Assembly (NCBI RefSeq): GCF_017094485.1
Contig: NZ_CP064786.1
Span: 2,546,788-2,610,787, forward strand
DNA length: 64,000 bases
Reading direction: 5' to 3'
Source: Natranaeroarchaeum sulfidigenes
GTDB taxonomy: Archaea; Halobacteriota; Halobacteria; Halobacteriales; Natronoarchaeaceae
Part shown: positions 1 through 8,217 of the stretch, piece after piece
Position numbering within the stretch: the stretch's first letter is position 1
Layout of the letters: the number at the start of each line of letters is the position of its first letter
Translations under genes and position numbers: made by a program
The notes under the pieces: generated by a model
The model's database searches: none
What the model was told of the DNA's origin: nothing
What the model saw: only the letters and a program-made list of their open reading frames with translations

Positions 1-80
1 CCCACGACGATTGCGATGACGAGTCTGATTGGCAAGCCCTCGATTGCCCGGTCATCCGACCGGAAGGCTTCGAATCGCAT
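1..80 (-). CDS. N-terminal fragment of a pilin-like or single-pass membrane protein (runs off left edge)
   Basis: Reading leftwards from an ATG at 80, the frame stays open to the window edge and encodes MRFEAFRSDDRAIEGLP followed by the hydrophobic stretch IRLVIAIVVG. A short charged leader that enters a hydrophobic helix is the usual start of haloarchaeal pilin-like and other N-terminally anchored proteins. A TATA-like box at 101-110 lies at leaderless spacing. Only 26 codons are visible, so the family cannot be fixed. Confidence 0.6.
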   Translation of the reverse strand, partial: MRFEAFRSDDRAIEGLPIRLVIAIVV

Positions 81-100
81 GGCGGGGCTGGCCGCCCGAT

Positions 101-110
101 CATATATAAA
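101..110 (-). promoter_or_regulatory. TATA box for the gene leaving the left edge
   Basis: On the minus strand this reads TTTATATATG. Its centre is about 25 nt before the ATG at 80, the spacing expected for a leaderless haloarchaeal transcript. Confidence 0.6.
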
Positions 111-131
111 CGGCTGGTGTCGGGGGAACGA

Positions 132-956
132 TCACACTCCCGTCCGGAAGGATAGATCGAGCGCGGGCGCGCTGTGAGTCAACGCGCCCATCGAGATGAT
201 ATCGACGCCGGTTGTCGCGTACGCCGGGACATCCTCGACGCCGATGCCGCCCGACGCCTCGGCGAGGACGCCGTCGTACTCTGCCAGCAGGTTGACGGCT
301 TCGCTGGTTTCGGCGGGCGTCATGTTGTCCAGCAGGACGATATCGGCTCCGGCTTTCGCGGCCCGCGGGGCGTCTTCGACGTGCTCGACCTCGACATCGA
401 GCTTCGTGGCGAATGAGGTCCGCTCGTCGAAGCGCTCGATTGCCTGTTCAAGCCCCAGCTCCGCGATCTGATTGTCCTTGACCATCACCATATGCGAGAG
501 ATCGAGGCGGTGGGTGTCGCCGCCGCCCGCGACTACTGCGCGTTTTTCGATCCCGCGGAGGCCCGGCGTCGTTTTGCGGGTCGCCGCGACCTCCGGAGCC
601 GTTTCCGCCCCGACCGCGGCCTCCACACGCTCGACCGTCTGGCGCGTCTTCGTGGCGATGCCCGAGGCATGGCCCGTAATGTTCACGGCGACGCGCTCGC
701 CGCGCAGGACGTCGCGGGCGGGTCCTTCGACGGAGAGGACCTGATCACCTGGCTCGACGCGGTCACCGTCCGCCAGCGCTTCGGTCACGTCGACGCCGAG
801 ATACGCGAAGACCGCGCGGACGGCGTCGAGTCCGGCGACGACACCCGCCTCTTTCGCCACGAGGCGGCCGGATGTCTCGCCGGGCACCTCGTTCGTCACG
901 TCGTGATGGCCCAGATCCTCCCGCAGCCAGCATTCGATCTGTGAGTCGGTAATCAT
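132..956 (-). CDS. nadC: nicotinate-nucleotide pyrophosphorylase (quinolinate phosphoribosyltransferase)
   Basis: NadC converts quinolinate and PRPP to nicotinate mononucleotide, the last step of the aspartate branch of de novo NAD synthesis in the cytoplasm. The 274 residues match the usual length. The substrate-binding motif TRKTTPGLR, the following EKRAVVAGGGDTHR segment and the KDNQI loop are present, and the C-terminal half has the alternating pattern of the phosphoribosyltransferase barrel (DIVLLDNM, EASGGI). Its ATG shares its A with the TGA of nadB, so translation is probably coupled. It is the last gene of nadA-nadB-nadC. Confidence 0.96.
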   Translation of the reverse strand: MITDSQIECWLREDLGHHDVTNEVPGETSGRLVAKEAGVVAGLDAVRAVFAYLGVDVTEALADGDRVEPGDQVLSVEGPARDVLRGERVAVNITGHASGIATKTRQTVERVEAAVGAETAPEVAATRKTTPGLRGIEKRAVVAGGGDTHRLDLSHMVMVKDNQIAELGLEQAIERFDERTSFATKLDVEVEHVEDAPRAAKAGADIVLLDNMTPAETSEAVNLLAEYDGVLAEASGGIGVEDVPAYATTGVDIISMGALTHSAPALDLSFRTGV

Positions 957-2533
957 CAGTCGTCCGCCGGCGTCGCAGTTGATTCAGTGGGCTCGTCGAC
1001 GAGGTAGTGACAGCCCACGGAGCGCTCGTTTTCCGCAGCGGCGCGCGCGATCAACAGGGCAGTAACGCTCGCATGTCGGAGTTCGTAGAGGTCTCTGGCC
1101 GTCCGGGTCCTGACGTAGGCGTCGACCTCACCCTTGAGCCGTCGGAGGACGGCAGCGGCGCGGGCGAGACCGTCTGAGTCGCGCCGCAGGCCGACGTGCT
1201 CGCCCATCACGCGGTGCAGGCGGGTGAACTTCTCGGCGGCGAAACGCGGTGGGAGGTCGGGATCGCTATCGAGCAGGTCCGCGGCCTCGATCGGCTCCGG
1301 CTCGTTGCCGACCGCCGTCTCGCCGGCCCGGAGCCCCCAGACCAGCCCTTCCAGCAGGCTCGTCGAGGCCAGCCGGTTTGCGCCGTGGACGCCGGTCCGG
1401 GCACACTCGCCGACGGCGAACAGGCGGTCGAGGCTGGCTCGCCCGCGGTCGTCGACGGCGATGCCGCCACAGAGGAAGTGCTCGCAGGGCGCAACCGGAA
1501 TCCCGTCTGCCGGGTCGACACCGCGCCGTTCACAGCGCTCGGCGAGGTCGGGAAACTGCGCGGCGAAATCGAAGGTCGAGACGTCGAGTCGGACCTCGCC
1601 GGTCTCGTCGCGCCCCCGAGCGACCGCGCGCGCTACCACGTCACGCGGGGCGAGTTCGGCGTCCTCGTGGATCGCGGGCATGAAGCGCTCGCCGTTTCCG
1701 TTCAGGAGGTGTGCACCCTCCCCGCGGACGGCCTCGCTGATCAGGACCGTCTCCATCGCGTCGCTGTCCGCGGCCTCTGCGACATCTGCTGACGTCTCAT
1801 CGAGTGCGGTCGGGTGGAACTGCACGTACTCCATATCCGCGATTTCAGCGCCTGCAAGCGCGGCCATCCCGATACCGTCGCCGGTCGAGCCGGTGGGGTT
1901 CGTCGAGCGTGGATACAGTGAGCCGATTCCACCAGTCGCGAGGACGGTCGATCCGGCGAAGACCGGATAGCCAGTCCGTGAACGCTCCCCGTCTGGCGTC
2001 CGATCCAGCTGAACGCCGTGGACGCGCCCTTCGTGAGTAATCAGGTCGAGCGCGGCAGTGTCTTCCAAGATCTGTACGCGGTCGTGGTCGTCGAGATAGG
2101 ATAGAAGGGGTCGGAGGATGTGAGACCCCGTTTCGGCGTTGACGTGCAGGATTCGGTTCTCGGAATGGGCCGCTTCGCGGCCGTAGTCCCAGCCCGGCGA
2201 ATCGAACTCCCCGCCAGCCGTATCGAACTCGATTCCAAGTGTTTCCAGCAGGACGTCCTCGACGGCGTCATTGGCGTTCTCGACGAGAACGTCGACGGCG
2301 CCGGGATCTGCGGTGTTACTGCTTGCCGCCAGAATATCGCGTTTGAACCCCTCGGGATCGTCCCGTGAGACGGCGATACCGCCCTGTGCCCAGTCGGTGC
2401 TGGCGTCCTCGGGGCGTTCGGCTTTCGTCGCGACCAGCACGTCGCTTCCCTCGCGTGCAGCCGCGAGCGCGGCGGCACAGCCCGCAATGCCGGTGCCGAC
2501 GACGAGCACGTCCGCAGTGATGTAGTCCGTCAT
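956..2533 (-). CDS. nadB: L-aspartate oxidase
   Basis: NadB oxidises L-aspartate to iminoaspartate using FAD; NadA then condenses this with dihydroxyacetone phosphate. The N-terminus has the dinucleotide-binding motif VVGTGIAGCAAALAAAREG. Active-site features of the succinate dehydrogenase/fumarate reductase flavoprotein family follow: DWAQGGIAV, the LATGGIGSLYPRSTNP block and the HPTAL motif. A C-terminal helical domain completes the protein. At 525 residues it is full length. It begins 3 nt after the nadA stop and overlaps nadC by one base. Confidence 0.96.
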   Translation of the reverse strand: MTDYITADVLVVGTGIAGCAAALAAAREGSDVLVATKAERPEDASTDWAQGGIAVSRDDPEGFKRDILAASSNTADPGAVDVLVENANDAVEDVLLETLGIEFDTAGGEFDSPGWDYGREAAHSENRILHVNAETGSHILRPLLSYLDDHDRVQILEDTAALDLITHEGRVHGVQLDRTPDGERSRTGYPVFAGSTVLATGGIGSLYPRSTNPTGSTGDGIGMAALAGAEIADMEYVQFHPTALDETSADVAEAADSDAMETVLISEAVRGEGAHLLNGNGERFMPAIHEDAELAPRDVVARAVARGRDETGEVRLDVSTFDFAAQFPDLAERCERRGVDPADGIPVAPCEHFLCGGIAVDDRGRASLDRLFAVGECARTGVHGANRLASTSLLEGLVWGLRAGETAVGNEPEPIEAADLLDSDPDLPPRFAAEKFTRLHRVMGEHVGLRRDSDGLARAAAVLRRLKGEVDAYVRTRTARDLYELRHASVTALLIARAAAENERSVGCHYLVDEPTESTATPADD

Positions 2534-2536
2534 CGT

Positions 2537-3667
2537 TCACCCCTGCAGCTCCAGCATTCGGTTCATCGCGATTTCGGCGAGCTCCTTTTCACGCTCTGTG
2601 ACCTCGATGACGTTGCGTTCCCTGCCCGCGACCAGCTCTTCGAGCACCCAAGTGAGGTAGTTCGGGTCGATCTGGCGCATCGCGTTACAGTCCATGCAGG
2701 CGTCGCCACACAGCGGCAGGACGTTCACCTCTGGATACCAGCGATCGAGGTGGTTCGCCAGATGAATCTCGGTCCCGATCGCCCAGGTGTCGCCCGGATC
2801 GGCCCCCTCCACGACTTCGCAGATGGTGCTCGTCGACCCGACGACGTCCGCGGCCTCGACGACTTCGCGGCGACACTCCGGATGCACCACGACGTTTGCC
2901 TCGGGATGGTCCTCGCGCAGTTGATCGATATGACTCTCGCGGAACCGCTCGTGCACCTGGCAGTACCCATCCCAGAGGATAATATCGCTTTCGGCAACCT
3001 CCTCGGCGTCTTTCCCCTCGGGATCCCACGGATCCCAGTCGGCAGTCTCGTCTTCGAGGCCGAGTCGATGGGCCGTGTTCTCGCCGAGGTGTTTGTCGGG
3101 CAGGAACAGGACCTTGTCGCCCTTTTCGAGCGCCCACTCGAAAACGAGATGGGCGTTCGAGGACGTACAGATCGCGCCGCCGTGCTCCGCGGTAAACGCC
3201 TTCAGGTCTGCGTAGGAGTTCATGTACGTGATCGGGATGATCTCCTCGTCGGGCGCGGCCGCCGTGATCTCGGCCCACGCGGCGTCGACCTGCAGGGCTT
3301 CTGCCATCCCGGCCATCGGACAGGACGCCTCCATGCTCGGAAGGATAACGGTTTGATCGTCGTCGGTGATGATGTCCGCACTCTCGGCCATGAACGTGAC
3401 GCCGCCGAAGATTACGTACTCGGCATCCGCGTTCGCGGCTTCCTTCGAGAGCTGGTAGGAATCACCGATGAAGTCGGCGTGTTCAACGATCTCCCGGCGC
3501 TGGTAGTTGTGGCCGAGGATCACGACATCGTCGCCCAGTTCGGACAGCGCGGCCTCAATGCGGTCTGTGCGCTCGGATTCGTCCAGTTCCCGATATCGTT
3601 CGGGCAACTGTTCGAGGTTGTCGTATTTGAAGAGACTCAGGTCGGTATCGATGTCTGCGGTTTCCAT
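2537..3667 (-). CDS. nadA: quinolinate synthase A
   Basis: NadA makes quinolinate from iminoaspartate and dihydroxyacetone phosphate with an oxygen-sensitive [4Fe-4S] cluster. Conserved blocks include LGHNYQRREI, GDSYQLSKEA, CTSSNAH, FLPDKHLGENTA, VHPECRREV and the C-terminal CGDACMDC, which supply the candidate cluster cysteines. I chose the ATG at 3667; a GTG three codons earlier (3676) is possible. At 376 residues it carries extra acidic residues between the FLPD and WDGYC blocks. It heads the nad operon; a palindrome at 3720-3736 overlaps the likely promoter. Confidence 0.95.
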   Translation of the reverse strand: METADIDTDLSLFKYDNLEQLPERYRELDESERTDRIEAALSELGDDVVILGHNYQRREIVEHADFIGDSYQLSKEAANADAEYVIFGGVTFMAESADIITDDDQTVILPSMEASCPMAGMAEALQVDAAWAEITAAAPDEEIIPITYMNSYADLKAFTAEHGGAICTSSNAHLVFEWALEKGDKVLFLPDKHLGENTAHRLGLEDETADWDPWDPEGKDAEEVAESDIILWDGYCQVHERFRESHIDQLREDHPEANVVVHPECRREVVEAADVVGSTSTICEVVEGADPGDTWAIGTEIHLANHLDRWYPEVNVLPLCGDACMDCNAMRQIDPNYLTWVLEELVAGRERNVIEVTEREKELAEIAMNRMLELQG

Positions 3668-3719
3668 TCGTGGCACTAACTGACACCAGTGGTTACTTCG
3701 AACTTCAGAGTCGCCTTAT

Positions 3720-3736
3720 GAAAAGATTTTCTTTTC
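3720..3736. promoter_or_regulatory. perfect palindrome over the nadA promoter (candidate operator)
   Basis: GAAAAGA-TTT-TCTTTTC is a perfect 7+7 inverted repeat with a 3-nt centre, about 53 nt before the nadA ATG. It abuts the AT-rich block (TTTTCATAAG on the minus strand) that is the best TATA candidate. That position would suit a repressor sensing NAD status; no such regulator lies in the window. Confidence 0.5.
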
Positions 3737-3952
3737 AATCGCTCATTTCGGCTGCTTTCAGGAACTGGAATCCGCTATTTGAGACTGGGCTCCTGCAGAC
3801 TGGCATCTGGACAAGTACGTGTTATAGGACGGGAGAATACGACAAAATACCACTCGGAGATGATTGTCGTGGAACTCGTTCTGGCTGAATCGGGGGGTGT
3901 CAGTTCCTGGTACAACCCCATGATTATGACTGTCTCACTCGTCACTCGACGT

Positions 3953-4276
3953 ATGGCCGACGACAAAAAAGGACGGGACAAACAGGCCCACAACGCGGAG
4001 AAACGCCAACGACAGCGCGAACTCAGGGAAGCCCTGGAACGCGGCGACGAAACGGAACCGCTCTGGGAAGACGAATCGCTTCCGAAGGAGTGTCACCGGC
4101 GTGGCTGTGCCGCGGACCCCTCATTTATCGTCGTCGAGCGCTATCAGGAAGAAACAGGGCAGGGCGCAGTCGAGGCCGTCGCGTATCTCTGTCAGACACA
4201 TACGCGTGAAGAATCGCCCGCAAACCTCGATCAGGCCTACCCGGAATATCAGTTCCGCATCGAGGCGCTACCGTAG
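3953..4276 (+). CDS. small acidic protein with a putative zinc knuckle, function unknown
   Basis: 107 residues. The N-terminal third is a highly charged helix (KKGRDKQAHNAEKRQRQREL) and the second half carries C47, C52, C80 and H83 in a CxxxxC...CxxH arrangement that could bind one zinc ion. I chose the ATG at 3953 because the upstream part of the open frame is not haloarchaeal in composition and a TATA-like TGATTATGAC sits about 28 nt before this start. No family is recognised. It is convergent with the repeat protein gene downstream and divergent from nadA. Confidence 0.75.
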   Translation: MADDKKGRDKQAHNAEKRQRQRELREALERGDETEPLWEDESLPKECHRRGCAADPSFIVVERYQEETGQGAVEAVAYLCQTHTREESPANLDQAYPEYQFRIEALP

Positions 4277-4352
4277 AACTAGGAGGCGAATCGAATCAAT
4301 GTGTTTCGAGGGGGCCTGTCCGCGGTGGTCGAGGCTCTCAGCGATCCCCGAA

Positions 4353-5189
4353 TCAGTTGTCTTCTGACGTTTCTTCGACTTTCTTTTCGACCGTTTCCTC
4401 AACCTTCTCCTCGACTTTCTCTTCGACTTTCTTTTCGACTGTATCCTCGACTTTCTCTTCGGCCGTTTCTTCAGCTGTCTCTTCGACTTTCTGCTCGACT
4501 TTCTCTTCGACTTTCTCTTCGGCCGTTTCTTCAGCTGTCTCTTCGACTTTCTGCTCGACCGTCGCTTTGACCTTCTCGTCTGCGGTCTCTTCGACTTTCA
4601 GCTCGACGGTTTCTTCGACCTTCTCGTCGACTGTTTCCTCGACCTTTTGTTCGACTTTCTTGTCGACCGTATCTTCGACCTTCTCGTCGGCTGTCTGCTC
4701 AACCTTCTGCTCGACCGTTTCCTCGACCTTTTCGTCGACTGTCTCCTCGACCTTCTTTTCGGTCGTCTCCTCGACCTTCTGCTCGACGGTCTCATCCACT
4801 TTTTCGCCGACTGTTTCTTCAACGGTCTTTTCGACGGTCTCACCGACCTGCTCGCCGACTGCGTGCTGGACGTCTTCCTCGCGCGGCCGACGATCGACAC
4901 GCTGGTTCACCTCGTCGATCTGGTTCCGGACGTCGTCGACCTCTTCTTCGACCTGTTTTTCGACGCGCTCGGAGACCTTCTGTTCGACCTCTTCTTGAAC
5001 CTGTCTGGTCATCCAGTCCGGATCGAATCGACCCATCTTCCAGACGACGTGGATGACATACGAGGCGATGATACCGAGACCGAACGCGACGCCCGTCTCT
5101 GTGCCCACGAGCACAATAATAGCGATCGCCGCCAGCAAGAGGAGCCCGTAGGCCATGTCGACGAGGAAATCGATACGGTTCGGGTTCAT
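4353..5189 (-). CDS. membrane-anchored long repeat-helix protein
   Basis: 278 residues. Residues about 8-50 contain two hydrophobic segments (YGLLLLAAIAIIVLVG and AFGLGIIASYVIHVV) that should anchor it in the membrane. Residues about 60-105 form a charged helix (EEVEQKVSERVEKQVEEEV). The rest is a nearly uninterrupted array of KVEETVEQ-like octads to the C-terminus, with valine every fourth residue rather than heptad spacing. The product is probably a long rod on one face of the membrane; its function is unknown. The coding DNA includes a recent tandem duplication (4447-4559). A palindrome lies at 5236-5249. Confidence 0.85.
   Translation of the reverse strand: MNPNRIDFLVDMAYGLLLLAAIAIIVLVGTETGVAFGLGIIASYVIHVVWKMGRFDPDWMTRQVQEEVEQKVSERVEKQVEEEVDDVRNQIDEVNQRVDRRPREEDVQHAVGEQVGETVEKTVEETVGEKVDETVEQKVEETTEKKVEETVDEKVEETVEQKVEQTADEKVEDTVDKKVEQKVEETVDEKVEETVELKVEETADEKVKATVEQKVEETAEETAEEKVEEKVEQKVEETAEETAEEKVEDTVEKKVEEKVEEKVEETVEKKVEETSEDN
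4447..4559. repeat. 60-bp tandem duplication inside the repeat-protein gene
   Basis: Positions 4447-4499 and 4507-4559 are identical over 53 bases at a 60-bp period. They encode two copies of the block VEETAEETAEEKVEEKVEQK-like, with only third-position-free identity, which indicates a recent unequal crossover or slippage event. Confidence 0.8.
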
Positions 5190-5235
5190 TGTACACCACC
5201 AGTCAGAGCGAGATATGTTGAACTCATGGAATAGG

Positions 5236-5249
5236 TACTGTTTACAGTA
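5236..5249. promoter_or_regulatory. palindrome upstream of the repeat-protein gene
   Basis: TACTGT-TT-ACAGTA is a perfect 6+6 inverted repeat about 47 nt before the ATG at 5189 and about 185 nt before the riboflavin synthase start. It may be an operator for either divergent gene; its position favours the minus-strand gene. Confidence 0.35.
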
Positions 5250-5433
5250 TTTACTTCCCCCAGATAGTAATAGTCAGTGATTCGTCGGGACTAAGCAAAA
5301 CCGCAGGTTCTGCGAAGGTCGACAAGGCCATTCCCTCCTCGCTTCGCTCAACAGTTAATGTTCTCGTCGGAAACCGATGGCTGTGGACGACGAACCCGGA
5401 ATCCTTTCGTCGTGCCCATCCCAATGCGAGCGT

Positions 5434-6024
5434 ATGTTCACCGGTATCGTCGAGGAGACGGGCGAGATTGCCGCCCGGACCGAGACTGACGACGGTCTTC
5501 GACTCCGTATCGCGGGCGAAGTAGTCACCGAGAATCTGGCACACGGGCAGAGTATCAGCGTCAGTGGGGCCTGCCTAACGGTCGAGGAGTACGGTGACGA
5601 CTGGTTCGAGACGTTCCTTGCCGCCGAAACCATCGAGAAGACGTATCTCGGAACGCTCGACGTGGGCGACGCCGTCAATCTCGAACGCGCCCTCGCGGCC
5701 GACGCGCGTCTCGACGGTCACTTCGTGCAGGGACACGTCGACGGTGTCGCCGAAGTCCGTGACAGCAGGCAGGTTGGCGAGGACTGGGAGTTCGAGTTTA
5801 CCCTTCCGGAGGAGTTCGATCAGTACGTAGTCGAAAAAGGCTCGATTGCACTCGACGGGATCAGCCTCACGGTGGCGGATCGGACGGACGACTCCGTCAC
5901 CATCGCCGTGATCCCGACGACGTACGACCTGACGACGCTTTCCGAGAAGTCGGTTGGAGATCCCGTCCACCTCGAAGTCGACGTTATCGCAAAGTACGCG
6001 GAACGCATGCTCGACGGCTACTAG
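5434..6024 (+). CDS. ribE: riboflavin synthase, bacterial-type alpha subunit
   Basis: Catalyses dismutation of two 6,7-dimethyl-8-ribityllumazine molecules to riboflavin. The 196 residues comprise two lumazine-binding repeats, the first starting MFTGIVEETGEI with SVSGACLTV, the second with FVQGHVDGVAEV and ALDGISLTVAD, which is the standard trimeric enzyme. This differs from the pentameric RibC-type of methanogens. I chose the ATG at 5434 because MFTGIVEE is the canonical N-terminus. Its TAG stop lies in a CTAG that also ends the convergent PrsW-like gene. Confidence 0.95.
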   Translation: MFTGIVEETGEIAARTETDDGLRLRIAGEVVTENLAHGQSISVSGACLTVEEYGDDWFETFLAAETIEKTYLGTLDVGDAVNLERALAADARLDGHFVQGHVDGVAEVRDSRQVGEDWEFEFTLPEEFDQYVVEKGSIALDGISLTVADRTDDSVTIAVIPTTYDLTTLSEKSVGDPVHLEVDVIAKYAERMLDGY

Positions 6025-7298
6025 AACTCCCAGTCGTCGACCGAGTCAGACTCCTGCCCGTTTTCAGTGCTGTCGAAAGACTTGCCCTCGGGCGATCCAG
6101 TGGCTCTATCCCCGGTGTCGGTCGATCCCGGTCCCTCGGCGGAGCCGGTTGCCGAGTCGCTTGGGGGGTCGGACGGTGTTCGCTGTGACGTGACTGCTAC
6201 CGCTCCAGTCGATGTCGGCGCAGTGTGTGTCGGTCCGTCGAACTCGACCAGTTCGGGCATCGGAGCGCGATCGGGGTGGCCCGCTCCGACTGCCCGGTAT
6301 GTGTCCTGATATCGTTTTAGCTTCAGGTACAGGAAGTACCCCGCGGCGATCTGGAACGTAACCACATAGATGACGACAGCCGAGAGCGAGGACAACGAGA
6401 GCGTTCCGACGAGCAAGGGCGGTACGACGCTCGCCCCGGTGTTGTAGGTGGCGTGGATAACGGCTGCCAGCAGGAGTCCTTTTGCAACCAGTGGGACTGC
6501 ATGGTCCCGGTTGAACTTCGCCAGCCCGAGATAGAACCCGGCCAGAGCGGAGTAGATGACGTGGCCCGGTCCCGCAAGTGTTCTGGCAGCCGTCGTCCCC
6601 CCAGCGGTCTGTAGCACGTCCGCCGTTGTCGTCACCGATTCGAGCGGCCGGGTGATATAGAGCGCGTTCTCAATCGTCGCAAAACCGAGGCCCGCGACTG
6701 CCCCGTAGACCGCACCGTCGATCACGGCGTCGAAGCGATCATCCCGGTAGGCATACAGCCTGATCGCGAGGAGCTTTACCGTCTCCTCCACGGGGCCGAC
6801 GACGAGGAAGAAAAACAGGACGAGCATGATCGGCGTCCCAACGACCTCCGCGCCGAGCGTCGCTGCGCCGACAACGTTGATAATCGTACTCCCGAGTTCG
6901 TTCAACAGCGCCGCGGCACCCGCGAGCACCATCGTGAGGAGGAAGGTCACGACGAGCAATGAGGCGGGTTCACCCGTCGTCACGTCGACGTGCCAGATGT
7001 AGGCGGCGATGAGCAGTGCGGGGACGACCGAAAGAACCACGAGTGCGGTAACCACTGGGTCGGTGACTGCATCGAGGTTGCCAAACTGGAACTCGGCGAC
7101 GAGGACGAGCGCGGAGACGCCGATGACTGACGCGAGGGCGAGTCCAGCGGCCAACCACACGAGAAGTCGGTAGAACGTCCGTAGCCGATCTTCCGCCCCG
7201 ACAAGCAGCCGATCTAGACGTGTTCGTGGCTCCCAGGATGAGACCTCGTAGAGATCGATGTCGTCGTCGGCGACACGCTCGACTGGCTCTCGCTCCAT
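6021..7298 (-). CDS. PrsW-family intramembrane protease
   Basis: 425 residues. A charged N-terminal segment (about 1-40) precedes eight or nine hydrophobic helices and an acidic, low-complexity cytoplasmic tail (about 325-425). The signature GPVEETVKLLAI, then FATIENALYI, GHVIYSALAGFY and AVIHATYNTG, match the glutamate and histidine motifs of PrsW/CAAX-type metallo- or glutamic-type membrane proteases. PrsW in Bacillus cleaves an anti-sigma factor; the archaeal substrate is unknown. I chose the ATG at 7298 (MEREPVERV) and not upstream frame extensions that overlap the pstB end. Confidence 0.85.
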   Translation of the reverse strand: MEREPVERVADDDIDLYEVSSWEPRTRLDRLLVGAEDRLRTFYRLLVWLAAGLALASVIGVSALVLVAEFQFGNLDAVTDPVVTALVVLSVVPALLIAAYIWHVDVTTGEPASLLVVTFLLTMVLAGAAALLNELGSTIINVVGAATLGAEVVGTPIMLVLFFFLVVGPVEETVKLLAIRLYAYRDDRFDAVIDGAVYGAVAGLGFATIENALYITRPLESVTTTADVLQTAGGTTAARTLAGPGHVIYSALAGFYLGLAKFNRDHAVPLVAKGLLLAAVIHATYNTGASVVPPLLVGTLSLSSLSAVVIYVVTFQIAAGYFLYLKLKRYQDTYRAVGAGHPDRAPMPELVEFDGPTHTAPTSTGAVAVTSQRTPSDPPSDSATGSAEGPGSTDTGDRATGSPEGKSFDSTENGQESDSVDDWEF

Positions 7299-7335
7299 AC
7301 ACTCGACAACGAACGGGTGCGGGTTAGATGTTGGC

Positions 7336-8214
7336 CTACCCGAACTTCCCGGTGATATAATCCTCGACGCGCTGGTGTTTGGGATTCTCGAAGATCGTAT
7401 TCGTGTCGTCGAACTCCACGAGCTGGCCGCCGGTGAGGAAGACTGCTGTCTTGTCGGAGATTCGCGCCGCCTGCTGCATGTTGTGTGTGACAACGACGAC
7501 GGTGTAATCCTCCGATAGCTCGGCGATTAGGTCCTCGATCTGAGAGGTGGCGACGGGATCGAGCGCGCTTGCAGGCTCGTCCATGAGGATGACTTCTGGG
7601 TCCGGCGCGATCGCCCGGGCGATACAGAGACGTTGCTGCTGGCCCCCGGAGAGGTCGAGACCGCTCTTGTCGAGCTGGTCTTTTACTTCGTCCCACAGCG
7701 CAGCACGTTTCAGTGCCTGCTCGACGGCCTCGTCCATGTTCTCGGTCTGGCCCTTGATGCGCAGGCCGTAGGCGACGTTGTCGTAGATCGACTTGGGGAA
7801 CGGGTTGGGCTTTTGAAACACCATCCCGATCTTGCGCCGGAGCGCGACGGGGTCGACATCGTCGTCGTAGATGTCCTTTCCACGAAACCGGAGGCTCCCG
7901 GTGATGTCGGCGGCGTCGACCAGATCGTTCATCCGGTTGATACAGCGCAGGAACGTGGACTTCCCACAGCCAGAGGGACCGATGATCGCCGTGACCTCCT
8001 TTTCCGGGAGGCCAACCGAAACCGGTTGTAGCGCCTGAATATCGCCGTACTGGACGACCAGCTCCTCGGCTTCGAGGATCGGGCTCCGTACGTCGGTGAT
8101 CCACGGTTCCATCTCGTTGTCCGTTTCGGTGCCCAAACTCCGATCGGCGCTTTCCTCGTCAGTTTCCGTGTCGATCTCCGTCGCCGTCGTCGTACCGAGT
8201 GATGTGTCGCTCAT
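7336..8214 (-). CDS. pstB: phosphate ABC transporter ATP-binding protein
   Basis: PstB powers high-affinity phosphate uptake with PstC and PstA at the inner face of the membrane. It contains Walker [10 protein letters not shown], the ABC signature [14 protein letters not shown], Walker [14 protein letters not shown] and the H-loop VVTHNMQQA. At 292 residues it is longer than bacterial PstB because of an acidic N-terminal extension of about 40 residues (rich in T, E and D), common in halophiles. It starts 3 nt after the pstA stop and is the last gene of the pst operon. Confidence 0.97.
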   Translation of the reverse strand: MSDTSLGTTTATEIDTETDEESADRSLGTETDNEMEPWITDVRSPILEAEELVVQYGDIQALQPVSVGLPEKEVTAIIGPSGCGKSTFLRCINRMNDLVDAADITGSLRFRGKDIYDDDVDPVALRRKIGMVFQKPNPFPKSIYDNVAYGLRIKGQTENMDEAVEQALKRAALWDEVKDQLDKSGLDLSGGQQQRLCIARAIAPDPEVILMDEPASALDPVATSQIEDLIAELSEDYTVVVVTHNMQQAARISDKTAVFLTGGQLVEFDDTNTIFENPKHQRVEDYITGKFG

Positions 8215-8217
8215 TGG

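Noticed and set aside
4357-4998. Plus-strand frame of 213 codons, S/T/F-rich, opposite the repeat-protein gene
   Set aside because: It is a mirror of the repetitive KVEETVEQ array, which keeps the other strand free of stops; composition is serine-phenylalanine monotony with no start signal.
5251-5544. Minus-strand frame of 97 codons overlapping the riboflavin synthase start
   Set aside because: Overlaps the start of a certain gene by 110 nt on the opposite strand and covers its promoter; no family resemblance.
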